A stretch of DNA of 64,000 nt, from assembly GCF_029697505.1 (NCBI RefSeq), contig NZ_JARJEF010000003.1:370939-434938 (forward strand), in the 5' to 3' direction. This document shows, piece by piece, positions 35,217 through 44,122 of the stretch. Position numbers and translations under genes: made by a program. The notes beneath the pieces were generated by a model. That model did no database searches, was not told the DNA's origin, and worked only from the letters and a program-made list of their open reading frames with translations. Position 1 is the stretch's first letter; each line of letters opens with the position of its first letter. Source of the stretch: Pseudophaeobacter profundi (GTDB lineage: Bacteria > Pseudomonadota > Alphaproteobacteria > Rhodobacterales > Rhodobacteraceae).

Positions 35217-36410
35217 ATGAGCCTGAATTGCGACCGCTTTCTTGATGATCTGCACCGCCTGCGGTCTTTTGGTGCCTCTGGTCAGGGAAAAGGCGTTGTG
35301 CGCCCAGCCTATAGTGCTGTGGATATTGCGGCCCGGCGCTGGTTGGCCGGACGGATGGAAGAGGCCGGGCTAACGGTTCACCTGGACCCTATTGGCAATT
35401 GCTTTGGGCTGGCCGGCGAAAAATCCCTGCTGATTGGATCGCATAGCGATAGCCAACCGGAAGGCGGCTGGCTGGATGGTGCCCTGGGTGTGGTGGCTGG
35501 GCTGGAAATCGCCCGGGCGGCCAAGGAGGCGGGCGGGCCGCCAATTTCAGTCGTGAACTTCCAGGATGAAGAGGGGCGCTTTGGCATTCTGACCGGGTCC
35601 GATGTCTGGACCGGAAACGTGTCTCTGGCAGAGGCAGACCAGTTGACCGATACCGGCGGGGTGGTGCTGAGCACGGCCCGCGCCCGCATGTCTGGGCGCG
35701 CCAAGGATTTTCTGCCCTATGACATGTTCACCGGCTTTATCGAGATGCATATCGAACAGGGGCCTGGCATGGATGTCTCGGGCGATCAGGTTGGCGTGGT
35801 CAGCGACATTGTCGGCATCCGCGAGCTGCGTATCGTGATCAATGGGCGGCAGAACCATGCCGGGACCACGCCAATGGCGCTGCGCCAGGATGCCTTTCAG
35901 GCACTGTGCGATTTCAACCAGCGGATCAACCAGCGCTTTGCCGAGGTGGCCACATCGACAACGGTCTGGACCCTTGGTCATGCGGAACTCAGCCCCAATG
36001 CCTCTTCGGTGGTGCCGGGCACTGTGCGTTTTGCGCTGCAGTGGCGCGACGGTGACCCGGCGCTGCTATTGGCGCTGGAAGAAATCATGCGCGCGGTAGC
36101 AGCAGAGATCGCCCAGGAGCGCGGCGTCACCGTAGAGCTGGGCACGGTGGGCGGCATTGAGCCGGCCGCCATGGATCCGCATCTGAAGGCAGCGCTGCGT
36201 CAGGCGGCCGAGGACCAGGCACCCGGAAAATGGCGCGATCTGCCCTCGGGTGCCCTGCATGATGCGGCCAATATGGCGCGGGTGATGCCGACGGCGATGT
36301 TGTTTGTGCCCTCGATCGGCGGCATCAGCCACGCCTTTGACGAAGACACCAAAGAGGAAGATCTGGTTAAGGGGTTGGAGGTTTTGCACCAGGCGGCGCT
36401 GTCGCTGTAG
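35217..36410 (+). CDS. M20-type Zn-dependent amidohydrolase (allantoate amidohydrolase / N-carbamoyl amino acid hydrolase family)
   Basis: 397 residues. Two-metal motifs: [21 protein letters not shown] (in parts, first metal histidine and aspartate), [10 protein letters not shown] with the catalytic glutamate pair, [12 protein letters not shown] and the dimerisation-lid motif NHAGTTPM. The family hydrolyses allantoate, ureidoglycine or N-carbamoyl-L-amino acids; no neighbour tells which. No other purine-catabolism gene is nearby. I start at [12 protein letters not shown]; the upstream open frame crosses the promoter region. Confidence 0.88.
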   Translation: MSLNCDRFLDDLHRLRSFGASGQGKGVVRPAYSAVDIAARRWLAGRMEEAGLTVHLDPIGNCFGLAGEKSLLIGSHSDSQPEGGWLDGALGVVAGLEIARAAKEAGGPPISVVNFQDEEGRFGILTGSDVWTGNVSLAEADQLTDTGGVVLSTARARMSGRAKDFLPYDMFTGFIEMHIEQGPGMDVSGDQVGVVSDIVGIRELRIVINGRQNHAGTTPMALRQDAFQALCDFNQRINQRFAEVATSTTVWTLGHAELSPNASSVVPGTVRFALQWRDGDPALLLALEEIMRAVAAEIAQERGVTVELGTVGGIEPAAMDPHLKAALRQAAEDQAPGKWRDLPSGALHDAANMARVMPTAMLFVPSIGGISHAFDEDTKEEDLVKGLEVLHQAALSL

Positions 36411-36449
36411 CGCGGTCCAGACGGATTTGGGTTGGCCGTGGCGCGGGAA

Positions 36450-36677
36450 TCAGCTGCGGGCGTAGCCGCGTTTCAACATTCTATTGCGGTGCCTGTCTGC
36501 AGCCAGAGAGGCCTCGCGCAGGTTGTCATAGTTGTTGATGGCGCATTGGCCATTGCTGCCGGCAAAGCCCCATTCCCTGAGCACCGAGACTTCTGAAAAC
36601 AGGTTCAACGCCAATTCGATCCGGTAAAACCGGGACCGACGGTTTTGGGTTTGAGTATAGAGCAGACAGGTGGCCAT
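36450..36677 (-). CDS. stand-alone WGR domain protein
   Basis: 75 residues making a single WGR-like domain: QNRRSRFYRIELALNLF, then VSVLREWGFAGSNGQ (here WGF in place of WGR), then a helix LREASLAADRHRNRMLKRGY. WGR domains bind nucleic acids in PARPs and in MolR-like proteins; stand-alone forms are common in Rhizobiales and Rhodobacterales and uncharacterised. It is convergent with the M20 gene and separated by 88 bases from the response regulator gene. Confidence 0.85.
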   Translation of the reverse strand: MATCLLYTQTQNRRSRFYRIELALNLFSEVSVLREWGFAGSNGQCAINNYDNLREASLAADRHRNRMLKRGYARS

Positions 36678-36765
36678 ACACCGATTCTATACCAGAGCGA
36701 ATCGCGCGAGCAAGAGGGGGCAGGCAGTATCTTTTCCCCCGGCATCTGCCCCCGGTTTGCTGGGG

Positions 36766-37470
36766 TCAGGCCCAGGTGACATCACCAAGAAAAATATAGC
36801 CCGCGCCATATATTGTCTTGATAAGACGGGGGTTTTTTGGATCTTCACGCAGTTTGGTGCGCAGTCGGGACACCCGAACATCCATGGCCCGGTCAAAACT
36901 GTCCCCAGCACCGCCGCCCAGGCTTTCTTGCATCTGAGCGCGTGAAATCAGCCGTTTGGGACTATCAAGAAACAGCCGCAGCACCTCGCCTTCGGCATGG
37001 GAAAACGGTACCTCGGTGCCGGCGTCATCCTCTAGCATGTAGCGGTCGAAATGCGCGGTCCAGCCGGCAAATCTGGCGGTATTGCCGCTGGTCGGTTGGC
37101 TGCGCGGGCCAGAGCGTAGGCGGGCGCGAATGCGGGCCACCACTTCTGTGGGGTCAAAGGGTTTGGTGATATAGTCATCGGCCCCCAGTTCCAGCCCGGT
37201 GACGCGATCCTGCACCTGTGCCCGGCCTGAGATGATGATCACCGCCGCCCCCTGTTCCAGCGCCAGCCGATGCACCAGCGTCAGCCCGTCCACATCGGGC
37301 AGCGACAGATCCACCAGGCAAACATCCGGCGTCACCCGCTTCAGCGAGGCTTCAAATTCGCGGGCACGGGAAAAACTCTGAGTGCGAAACCCCGCCTCTT
37401 GCAGGCAGTCGGTAAGGATCTGCCGGATCTCGGGCTCATCATCCAGGATCGTGACAAGAGGCGCGGTCAT
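36766..37470 (-). CDS. OmpR-type response regulator
   Basis: 234 residues. Receiver domain: acidic pair DDE at about 10-12, phosphorylation site D54 (VCLVDLSLPDVDG), conserved lysine about 103 (DYITKPFDP). A winged-helix DNA-binding domain follows (about 135-230, LISRAQMQESL, FDRAMDVRVSRLRTKL, IKTIYGAGYIF). The start overlaps the stop of the upstream hybrid kinase gene by four bases, so the two form a pair. Target genes are unknown. Confidence 0.94.
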   Translation of the reverse strand: MTAPLVTILDDEPEIRQILTDCLQEAGFRTQSFSRAREFEASLKRVTPDVCLVDLSLPDVDGLTLVHRLALEQGAAVIIISGRAQVQDRVTGLELGADDYITKPFDPTEVVARIRARLRSGPRSQPTSGNTARFAGWTAHFDRYMLEDDAGTEVPFSHAEGEVLRLFLDSPKRLISRAQMQESLGGGAGDSFDRAMDVRVSRLRTKLREDPKNPRLIKTIYGAGYIFLGDVTWA

Positions 37471-39368
37471 GCTGGGGTCTCCGGGGTGATAAGGGCGGAC
37501 AGTTGCTGTGTGGTAAAGGGTTTTTGCAGCACGGGTCCAGTCTTTAGCGCGATACGGAACTGCGGATCACTGGGCAGCAGCGAGGTCATCAACACAATTG
37601 GCAGACCGGTGCCCTTCAGGCGTTGCGCCAGATCAATGCCGGTGGCCTCGCCCTCTAGTTTGACGTCCGACAGGACCAGCGTGATATCGGGCAGGTCTGC
37701 TGCCAGGGCGCAGGCTTCGTCGACGCTGGTGGCTTCGATCACCGAATAGCCAAGATCAATCAGCATGTCACGAAAGGTAGAGCGTAGCTCTTCGTTGTCT
37801 TCAACCAAGAGCGCCAGGCCGCCCCGGCAATCCGGGGCAAGCCGGTAGGGCAGGCGCAGGGTGACATTGGCGCCTGACACGGTATTGCCAACGCGCATAT
37901 CGCCGCCGGCGGATTTGGCCATATCATATACCATTGGCAGCCCCAGCCCCGATCCTTCGCTGCCTTTTGTAGTGAAAAACGGGTTGAGCGCCTCTTTCAG
38001 CGCCGTGTTAGAAAAGCCGGGACCGGTATCGGTGACGCTGATTTCAAGCCAGATCTGGCCAATGCTATGGGCGCTGACGGTAATCTGGCCGTTGACGCCG
38101 CAGGCATCGCGGGCGTTCAGAATCAGGTTCAACAACGCATCCTGCAGCTTCCCTGCGTCCAGCAGGAAGAGCACATCAGGGGTATTGTCCAGCACGCTCA
38201 ACCCCATGCCCTGGGGCAACGACGGGGTGGCGAGGATTTTCAGTTCAGCCAAGAGCGCGTGCATGTTGGTCGCCTGCGGGCGCAGGCTGCGCTGGCCTGT
38301 CATCTCTGCAATCCGGTTCAGCAGTCGCCCGCCGCGCCGCGCCGCCGCAAGCGTGCCGCGCACCATCTCTTGTCCCTGGGGGGGCAGGTCCATTTTACCC
38401 AGCTTGCCCTGCATCCCCAGAATGATGGTCAGGAGGTTGGAAAAGTCATGCGCCAGACCTGATGTCATCTGCGCCGCCATTTCGCGGCGCCGCGCCTGTT
38501 GCAGGGCAACGCGGGCCTGGGTTTCCTCGGTGACATCCATCGACAGGATATAGACGCCGCCGCTTTGATCCGGGGTAAAGGCCACCCGGATGCGGCGGCT
38601 GTCATGGGCTTCGGTGAATTCAAACACCGGGCTGCCGCCTTGATAGGCCGCGCGCAGGTGCGGTTCGATCTTGGCAAAGGCCTGGTCCCCCAGCGCATCC
38701 GAGATGTGCATTTCCAAAATATCAGAGGGTCGGCTTGGAAACACCGAGCTCAGCCGCCGGTTGGTATAGGTGTAGTAGCCATCGGCATCGACATGGGCGA
38801 TATGGGCGGGCATCATTTCGGTGGTCAGCCGGGTGCGCCCCTCTATTTCCGTCAATTGCCGCTTGGCCTCTTCCAGCGCGTTATTGGTAGCTGCCAGCTC
38901 TCGGTTGGTTGCTGAAAGTTCTTCGGTATGGGCGATAAGCCGGTCTGACATTTCTTCGGATCGGGCGCGCAGCAGCTGTTCGACCCGTTTGGCGCGGCTG
39001 ATATCGGTGTAGACCGCCACCCAGCCGCCCTGCGGCAGGGGCGCCCCCTCGATCGAGATGACCTGCCCGTTGGCGCGGGTGCGTTCCAGGTAGTGTGGTT
39101 CAAAATCAAGGGCTTGATTTACGCGTACTGCCACAAGTTCTTCAATGTCATCCACCGGACCATATTCACCGCTGGAGGCGATATGGCGAATGGTATCTTC
39201 GAACCGGGCGCCGGGGGTGACCAGGGCGTCGGGCAGGTTGAACATCTCTTGAAAGCGGCTGTTGCACACCGCCAGGCGCAACTCGCTGTCATATATCGAA
39301 ATCGCCTGGGCAATCAGGTTCAGCCCGGCGCTGGTCATTGCGGCGTAGGTCTTGTCTGCTCGGTTCAT
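37467..39368 (-). CDS. hybrid PAS histidine kinase with C-terminal receiver
   Basis: 633 residues. PAS-type domain about 10-125, coiled coil about 128-180, second PAS about 185-285, dimerisation helix with H307 (MTSGLAHDFSNLLTIILG), ATPase domain with NLILNARDAC, DTGPGFS and GSGLGLPMVYD, then a receiver domain about 517-627 with phosphorylation site D568 (LVLSDVKLEG). No membrane helix, so a cytoplasmic sensor. The start MNRADKTYAAM follows a GGGAGAG site; the open frame runs 45 codons further upstream without one. Confidence 0.93.
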   Translation of the reverse strand: MNRADKTYAAMTSAGLNLIAQAISIYDSELRLAVCNSRFQEMFNLPDALVTPGARFEDTIRHIASSGEYGPVDDIEELVAVRVNQALDFEPHYLERTRANGQVISIEGAPLPQGGWVAVYTDISRAKRVEQLLRARSEEMSDRLIAHTEELSATNRELAATNNALEEAKRQLTEIEGRTRLTTEMMPAHIAHVDADGYYTYTNRRLSSVFPSRPSDILEMHISDALGDQAFAKIEPHLRAAYQGGSPVFEFTEAHDSRRIRVAFTPDQSGGVYILSMDVTEETQARVALQQARRREMAAQMTSGLAHDFSNLLTIILGMQGKLGKMDLPPQGQEMVRGTLAAARRGGRLLNRIAEMTGQRSLRPQATNMHALLAELKILATPSLPQGMGLSVLDNTPDVLFLLDAGKLQDALLNLILNARDACGVNGQITVSAHSIGQIWLEISVTDTGPGFSNTALKEALNPFFTTKGSEGSGLGLPMVYDMAKSAGGDMRVGNTVSGANVTLRLPYRLAPDCRGGLALLVEDNEELRSTFRDMLIDLGYSVIEATSVDEACALAADLPDITLVLSDVKLEGEATGIDLAQRLKGTGLPIVLMTSLLPSDPQFRIALKTGPVLQKPFTTQQLSALITPETPA

Positions 39369-39490
39369 GGCACTCTCCCGTACCTTGGCTATCATTGCAG
39401 GCGGCGTTGGCAAAGGGGGGGCGGTAAAACGGGGCGCGGCAAAGGCTGAAATCCGGGCCCGTCTTTGGCCTGTTACAATTCGTAAGATTT

Positions 39491-39545
39491 GTGAAAACTT
39501 CACGAAAAACTTGACCCGCTAGCATGAGCCAGTCCCAAACTGGGA
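39491..39545. promoter_or_regulatory. two short palindromes in the divergent region between the kinase and the acyl-CoA synthetase
   Basis: GTGAA-AAC-TTCAC (39491-39503) and TCCCA-AAC-TGGGA (39533-39545) are both perfect 5-bp inverted repeats with the same AAC centre, 42 bases apart. They lie between the divergent starts of the hybrid kinase (39368) and the acyl-CoA synthetase (39605). Candidate operators; the protein that binds them is not known. Confidence 0.35.
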
Positions 39546-39604
39546 ATAGAATCGTGTGACAGCGATCGCCGGCCGGGGGAGGCCGGAATGGGAGGAGAAA
39601 GACA

Positions 39605-41578
39605 TTGGCTCAGATGCAGTCAGGCGCTGCGGGGAAACTCTCCCTGCCGGCGCTGCTTGAACGCAACGTTTCGGAATTCGGTGATAAACCGGCCTACCGG
39701 GAAAAAGAATTTGGCATTTGGCAGTGCTGGACCTGGGCGGAAACCGCCAAGGAGATCGAGGCCCTGGCGCTGGGTTTGATCAATCTTGGCGTCAATGAGG
39801 GTGATTTCATCGCCATCATCGGTGGCAATCGCCCCTATCTGTACTGGTCCATGGTGGCGGCGCAGTCCGTCGGTGCCATTCCGGTGCCGCTGTATCAGGA
39901 CGCCAATGCAGAAGAGATGGCCTATGTGCTGGATCACTGCGGTGCCCGCTTTGTGATTGCGGCTGATCAGGAACAGGTCGACAAGGTGATCGAGGTGCAG
40001 GACCAGTTGCACCAGTTTGAACACCTTATCTATCTTGATCCACGCGGCCTGCGCAAATACGACCACAGCACCCTGCATGAATATGCCCATGTGCAGGATC
40101 AGGGCCGTGCCGCCCATGATGAATGGATCAACGAACTGCAGGCGCGCCGCGCCGCGCTGACCTATGACAGCACCTGCGTGATGCTATATACGTCGGGCAC
40201 CACCGGCAAGCCCAAGGGCGTGGTGCTGTCCAACCGCAATATCATCGAAAGCGCAAAGAACGCTTGCGAATTTGACAAGCTGAAACAGAGCGACGAGATC
40301 CTCGCCTATCTGCCAATGGCCTGGGTTGGCGATTTCATTTTCTCAATTGGTCAGGCCTATTGGTCAGGCTTCTGCGTCAACTGCCCGGAAAGCCCGGAGA
40401 CCATGATGACCGATCTGCGCGAGATCGGCCCCAGCTATTACTTTGCGCCACCGCGGGTGTTTGAAACCCAGCTGACCAATGTGATGATCCGCATGGAAGA
40501 CGCGGGCAATTTCAAGCGCAAGATGTTCCACTACTTTATGGACCATGCCAAACGGGTTGGCCCCAGCATTCTGGATGGCAAGCCTGTCGGCTTGATGGAC
40601 CGGTTGAAATATGCGCTGGGCAACGTGATGGTCTATGGCCCGCTGAAAGATACGCTGGGCTTTGGCAATGTGCGCGTCGGCTATACGGCGGGCGAGGCAA
40701 TCGGCCCCGAGATTTTTGAATTCTACCGCTCGCTGGGGATCAACCTCAAACAGCTGTATGGTCAGACCGAAGCCACCGTTTTCATCACCGTGCAGCCCGA
40801 TGGCGAAGTGCGCGCCGATACGGTTGGGGTGCCGGCACCGGATGTGGAGATCCGTATCGCTGACAATGGCGAAATCTTCTACCGTTCACCCGGGACCTTT
40901 GTGGAATACTACAAAAACCCCGAAAGCACAGCTGACACCAAAGACCCAGAAGGCTGGGTTGCCACCGGGGATGCGGGCTTTTTTGAAGAAGAAACCGGCC
41001 ATCTGCGCATCATCGACCGGGCCAAGGATGTGGGTAAGATGGCTGATGGCGGCATGTTCGCCCCCAAGTTTGTCGAGAACAAGCTGAAGTTCTATCCCGA
41101 TATTCTGGAGGCGGTTCTCTTTGGCAATGGCAAGGACCGCTGCGTTGCCTTTATCAATATCGACCTTTCGGCGGTGGGCAACTGGGCAGAGCGCAACAAT
41201 ATTGCCTATGCCTCTTATCAGGAACTGGCAGGCCACCCCAAGGTGCTGGCCTCTATTCAGGAACATGTCGCCGAGGTGAACAAATCGGTTGCCGCAGATC
41301 CGATGCTGTCGGGCTGTCAGGTGCATCGCTTTGTGGTGCTGCATAAGGAACTGGATGCGGATGACGGGGAGATGACCCGGACCCGCAAGGTGCGCCGCCG
41401 TATCGTCGAAGAGAAGTTCGACGATATCATTACCGCGCTTTATGACGGATCAAGCGAGATCTCGACCACCACCGAAGTCACTTATGAAGATGGCCGCAAG
41501 GGCGCGATCAGCGCAACGCTTACGATCATGGATGCCACGCTTGCCCCGACGGCGCAGCACAGGGTGGCGGCAGAATGA
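39605..41578 (+). CDS. long-chain acyl-CoA synthetase-type AMP-binding protein
   Basis: 657 residues from TTG 39605. A GGAGGAG site (39590-39596) is correctly spaced for this TTG; the ATG three codons later (39614) would be about 18 bases from it. Adenylation motifs: P-loop YTSGTTGKPKGVVLS at about 195-209, GEAIGPEIFEFYRSLG, YGQTEAT and the hinge IIDRAKDVGKMADGG. It activates a carboxylic acid to an acyl-CoA via acyl-AMP; chain length and substrate are unknown. First gene of the Liv-type transporter operon, so the imported solute may be its substrate. Confidence 0.93.
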   Translation: MAQMQSGAAGKLSLPALLERNVSEFGDKPAYREKEFGIWQCWTWAETAKEIEALALGLINLGVNEGDFIAIIGGNRPYLYWSMVAAQSVGAIPVPLYQDANAEEMAYVLDHCGARFVIAADQEQVDKVIEVQDQLHQFEHLIYLDPRGLRKYDHSTLHEYAHVQDQGRAAHDEWINELQARRAALTYDSTCVMLYTSGTTGKPKGVVLSNRNIIESAKNACEFDKLKQSDEILAYLPMAWVGDFIFSIGQAYWSGFCVNCPESPETMMTDLREIGPSYYFAPPRVFETQLTNVMIRMEDAGNFKRKMFHYFMDHAKRVGPSILDGKPVGLMDRLKYALGNVMVYGPLKDTLGFGNVRVGYTAGEAIGPEIFEFYRSLGINLKQLYGQTEATVFITVQPDGEVRADTVGVPAPDVEIRIADNGEIFYRSPGTFVEYYKNPESTADTKDPEGWVATGDAGFFEEETGHLRIIDRAKDVGKMADGGMFAPKFVENKLKFYPDILEAVLFGNGKDRCVAFINIDLSAVGNWAERNNIAYASYQELAGHPKVLASIQEHVAEVNKSVAADPMLSGCQVHRFVVLHKELDADDGEMTRTRKVRRRIVEEKFDDIITALYDGSSEISTTTEVTYEDGRKGAISATLTIMDATLAPTAQHRVAAE

Positions 41579-41631
41579 TCCGCTTGCATTCCCCCCGGCA
41601 CATTGCCCGTTTCGAACCCTTTGACCGGGTC

Positions 41632-41841
41632 TTAGACCAGGTCGGGACGGCGTTCGGGATGGAAGGCGGTATGCACCACCTGGCGGATCATGAAGGCTGC
41701 GCTGAAATCGCCGGTGCGCGACTTTATGGCGGCGCAGCTTTCAGATTGAGACAGGCCGTCGCGTCGACACTCAAGCGCCATCTTCAACAGGCAGGTGTGC
41801 TCGAACTCGCTAAACATTGCAGGGAACTCCTTGCTACTCAT
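41632..41841 (-). CDS. small hypothetical protein on the opposite strand inside the Liv-type operon
   Basis: 69 residues, MSSKEFPAMFSEFEHTCLLK as start, then CRRDGLSQSESCAAIKSR and FMIRQVVHTAFHPERRPDLV. Balanced amino-acid composition and a GAGAAAG site before the ATG make it look like a real gene; the plus-strand frame over the same bases reads less naturally. No family recognised. It lies in the only gap of the operon (41579-41905), tail to tail with the acyl-CoA synthetase gene and divergent from the ATPase gene. The open frame extends 22 codons further upstream. Confidence 0.6.
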   Translation of the reverse strand: MSSKEFPAMFSEFEHTCLLKMALECRRDGLSQSESCAAIKSRTGDFSAAFMIRQVVHTAFHPERRPDLV

Positions 41842-41905
41842 CTTTCTCAACTGTCCCCTAAAATGGTTAACAATTTGGGTTGGCAGATCACTGGAGGCGT
41901 CGCAC

Positions 41906-42724
41906 ATGCTTGACCAATCCGATAGCTATGTCACTGAAGATGGTCGCACCATTGGCGGCGTGGTGATGGAAATGAAAAACATCACCCTGCGCTTTGGCGG
42001 TGTGGTGGCGATCAAGGATATTTCGTTTGATATCCGCCAAGGCGAAATTCGTGCCATCATCGGCCCCAACGGGGCTGGCAAGTCCTCGATGCTGAACGTG
42101 ATCTCTGGCTTTTATGTGCCGCAAGAGGGCACGGTTGAATTTCATGGCAAGCCACGCCCGCAGATGCGCCCCTATGAGGTGGCGCAGCAGGGTATCGCGC
42201 GTACCTTCCAGAACATTGCCCTGTTTGAAGGCATGACCGTATTGGACAACGTGATGACCGGGCGGCTCAACTATATGAAAACGGGGCTGCTGCGGCAGGC
42301 CTTCTGGAAAGGCCAGGCCGAGCGCGAAGAAACCGCCAACCGTGAAGTGGTGGAGAAGGTCATCGACTTTCTTGAAATCCAGCACATCCGCAAAACCCCG
42401 GTGGCGCGTCTGCCCTATGGTTTGAAAAAGCGGGTCGAACTGGCCCGCGCCCTGGCGGCAGAGCCAAAGCTGTTGCTGCTGGATGAACCCATGGCGGGCA
42501 TGAACGTCGAGGAAAAAGAGGACATGTCCCGCTTTATTCTGGATGTGAATGACGAATTCGGCACCACCATTGCCCTGATCGAACACGACATGGGTGTGGT
42601 CATGGATCTGTCCGACCGCGTGGTGGTGATGGACTACGGCAAAAAGATTGGCGACGGCACCCCGGATGAAGTGCGCAACAATCAGGATGTGATCGACGCC
42701 TATCTGGGGGTGGCACATGACTAG
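41906..42724 (+). CDS. Liv-type ABC transporter ATP-binding protein (LivG-like)
   Basis: 272 residues. Walker A GPNGAGKSS, Q-loop with TFQNIALFEGMTVLDNVMTG, signature region LPYGLKKRVELARALA (LPYG in place of LSGG, usual in LivG), Walker B LLLLDEPMAGMN and the switch histidine in LIEHDMGVVM. A GGAGG site at 41893-41897 fixes the start MLDQSDSY. It pairs with the LivF-like ATPase at 46713-47549. An N-terminal stretch of about 20 residues precedes the ABC fold. Confidence 0.94.
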   Translation: MLDQSDSYVTEDGRTIGGVVMEMKNITLRFGGVVAIKDISFDIRQGEIRAIIGPNGAGKSSMLNVISGFYVPQEGTVEFHGKPRPQMRPYEVAQQGIARTFQNIALFEGMTVLDNVMTGRLNYMKTGLLRQAFWKGQAEREETANREVVEKVIDFLEIQHIRKTPVARLPYGLKKRVELARALAAEPKLLLLDEPMAGMNVEEKEDMSRFILDVNDEFGTTIALIEHDMGVVMDLSDRVVVMDYGKKIGDGTPDEVRNNQDVIDAYLGVAHD

Positions 42725-42753
42725 AGTTCTGACAGATATGAGGAGAGCGACTG

Positions 42754-43749
42754 ATGTCTGACCAGTTTCTTTTTGCAACCGAAGTCTTCTTTAACGGGCT
42801 GATGGCCGGGGTGCTTTATGCGCTCGTGGCGCTGGGCTTTGTTCTGATCTACAAGGCCTCTGGCATTTTCAATTATGCCCAAGGTGTGATGGCCCTGTTT
42901 GCGGCGATGACCCTGGTGGGCATCATGGAAGGGCAGGTGCCCTTCAGCCATATCATCAACGCGATGTTTGGCACCGAGGTGCACCACTTTGGCTGGCATG
43001 TGCCGGCACTGCTGGCGATTGCACTGACGGTTGGGGTGATGGTGATCTTTGCCTGGCTGGTGCAACGTATCGTGATGCGCCATCTGGTGGGGCAGGAGCC
43101 GATCATCCTGTTCATGGCGACCATTGGTCTGGCCTATTTCCTTGAAGGGTTTTCTGACCTGATGTGGGGATCCGAGATCAAGAAACTGGACGTGGGCCTG
43201 CCGCAGGGTGGATCCTTCTGGATCGAAGATATGACAGCGGGCCTTGGTTCGGATAACTTCTACGGCTTCTTTATCGACCAGCTGGATATCGTGGCCACCG
43301 TGATTGCGGCGCTCTTGGTGGCGGGGCTGGTGCTGTTTGCCCAATATACCAAACAGGGCCGTGCCATGCGGGCTGTTGCGGATGATCACCAGGCGGCCCT
43401 GTCGGTTGGCATATCGTTGAACTTCATCTGGGTTCTGGTCTGGTCGGTTGCGGGGTTTGTCGCGCTGGTTGCCGGGATCGTCTGGGGAACCAAATCAGGC
43501 GTGCAGTTCTCGTTGTCGCTGATCGCGCTCAAGGCCTTGCCAGTGCTGATGCTGGGCGGCTTTACCTCGATCCCCGGTGCCATCGTGGGTGGCCTGATCA
43601 TCGGCGTCGGCGAAAAGCTCTTTGAATTTGCCATTGGCCCCATGGTGGGCGGTGCCACCGAGAACTGGTTTGCCTATGTTCTGGCGCTGCTGTTCCTGGT
43701 CTTCCGTCCGCAGGGTCTGTTTGGCGAAAAGATTATCGAACGGGTCTGA
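42754..43749 (+). CDS. Liv-type ABC transporter permease (LivH-like)
   Basis: 331 residues, about eight membrane helices of the branched-chain amino acid permease family: FFNGLMAGVLYALVALGFVL, IFNYAQGVMALFAAM, and the conserved ADDHQAALSVGISLNFIWVLVW loop near the cytoplasmic coupling helix (given in part). Longer than LivH because of an insert with EIKKLDVGLPQGG. A GAGGAGA site precedes the ATG. The next gene is a small membrane protein, then the LivM-like permease. Confidence 0.94.
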   Translation: MSDQFLFATEVFFNGLMAGVLYALVALGFVLIYKASGIFNYAQGVMALFAAMTLVGIMEGQVPFSHIINAMFGTEVHHFGWHVPALLAIALTVGVMVIFAWLVQRIVMRHLVGQEPIILFMATIGLAYFLEGFSDLMWGSEIKKLDVGLPQGGSFWIEDMTAGLGSDNFYGFFIDQLDIVATVIAALLVAGLVLFAQYTKQGRAMRAVADDHQAALSVGISLNFIWVLVWSVAGFVALVAGIVWGTKSGVQFSLSLIALKALPVLMLGGFTSIPGAIVGGLIIGVGEKLFEFAIGPMVGGATENWFAYVLALLFLVFRPQGLFGEKIIERV

Positions 43750-43768
43750 CCCAGATACCAATAACGCG

Positions 43769-43797
43769 CCCCCCCCCCCCAACAGGGGTTGGGGCGT
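43769..43797 (+). repeat. run of twelve C with downstream G-rich complement
   Basis: A 12-base C homopolymer (43769-43780) in the 115-base gap between the LivH-like gene and the small membrane protein gene, followed by AACAGGGGTTGGGGCG (to about 43796), which can pair with it to form a hairpin. Homopolymers of this length are prone to slippage and to sequencing error. The hairpin is not followed by a T run, so it is not a normal intrinsic terminator. Confidence 0.7.
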
Positions 43798-43864
43798 GAC
43801 AAGAGCCTTCGCAAACTGCCGCAGCCCGCGCCGATCTGGCGCCTATGAAAGGAACAGCTGACAG

Positions 43865-44119
43865 ATGAAGCTTATCGCCATCATCAACGTTATATCCTGG
43901 TCCGGGTTCTGGGCCTTTGGTTTCCTGGCGCTTAGCGCCGACGGATTTACCGACGCCCAGATCGTGACATCGGCGCTCTTGGCGGCGGCTGGGCTCTTTA
44001 CCGGCCTCATTGCCTATCTGCGCCTGGCCCAATCAGCCGAGCAGAGCGGATATGCCAAAGAAACCAATCAAATAAGCGCAGTGGATCGTAACCGCGCGCA
44101 ACAACAGGGGAGCATCTAA
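43865..44119 (+). CDS. small two-helix membrane protein in the Liv-type operon
   Basis: 84 residues: helix 1 about 3-22 (IAIINVISWSGFWAFGFLAL), helix 2 about 34-53 (IVTSALLAAAGLFTGLIAYL), then a polar tail to 84. No family recognised. It lies between the two permease genes, 3 bases before the LivM-like start, with an AAGGAAC site of its own. The position suggests a transporter-associated subunit or assembly protein, but that is inference. Confidence 0.8.
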   Translation: MKLIAIINVISWSGFWAFGFLALSADGFTDAQIVTSALLAAAGLFTGLIAYLRLAQSAEQSGYAKETNQISAVDRNRAQQQGSI

Positions 44120-44122
44120 CCC

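Noticed and set aside
41575-41913. 112-codon plus-strand frame after the acyl-CoA synthetase gene
   Set aside because: Overlaps the start of the ATPase gene and lacks a ribosome site; the opposite strand frame is more gene-like.
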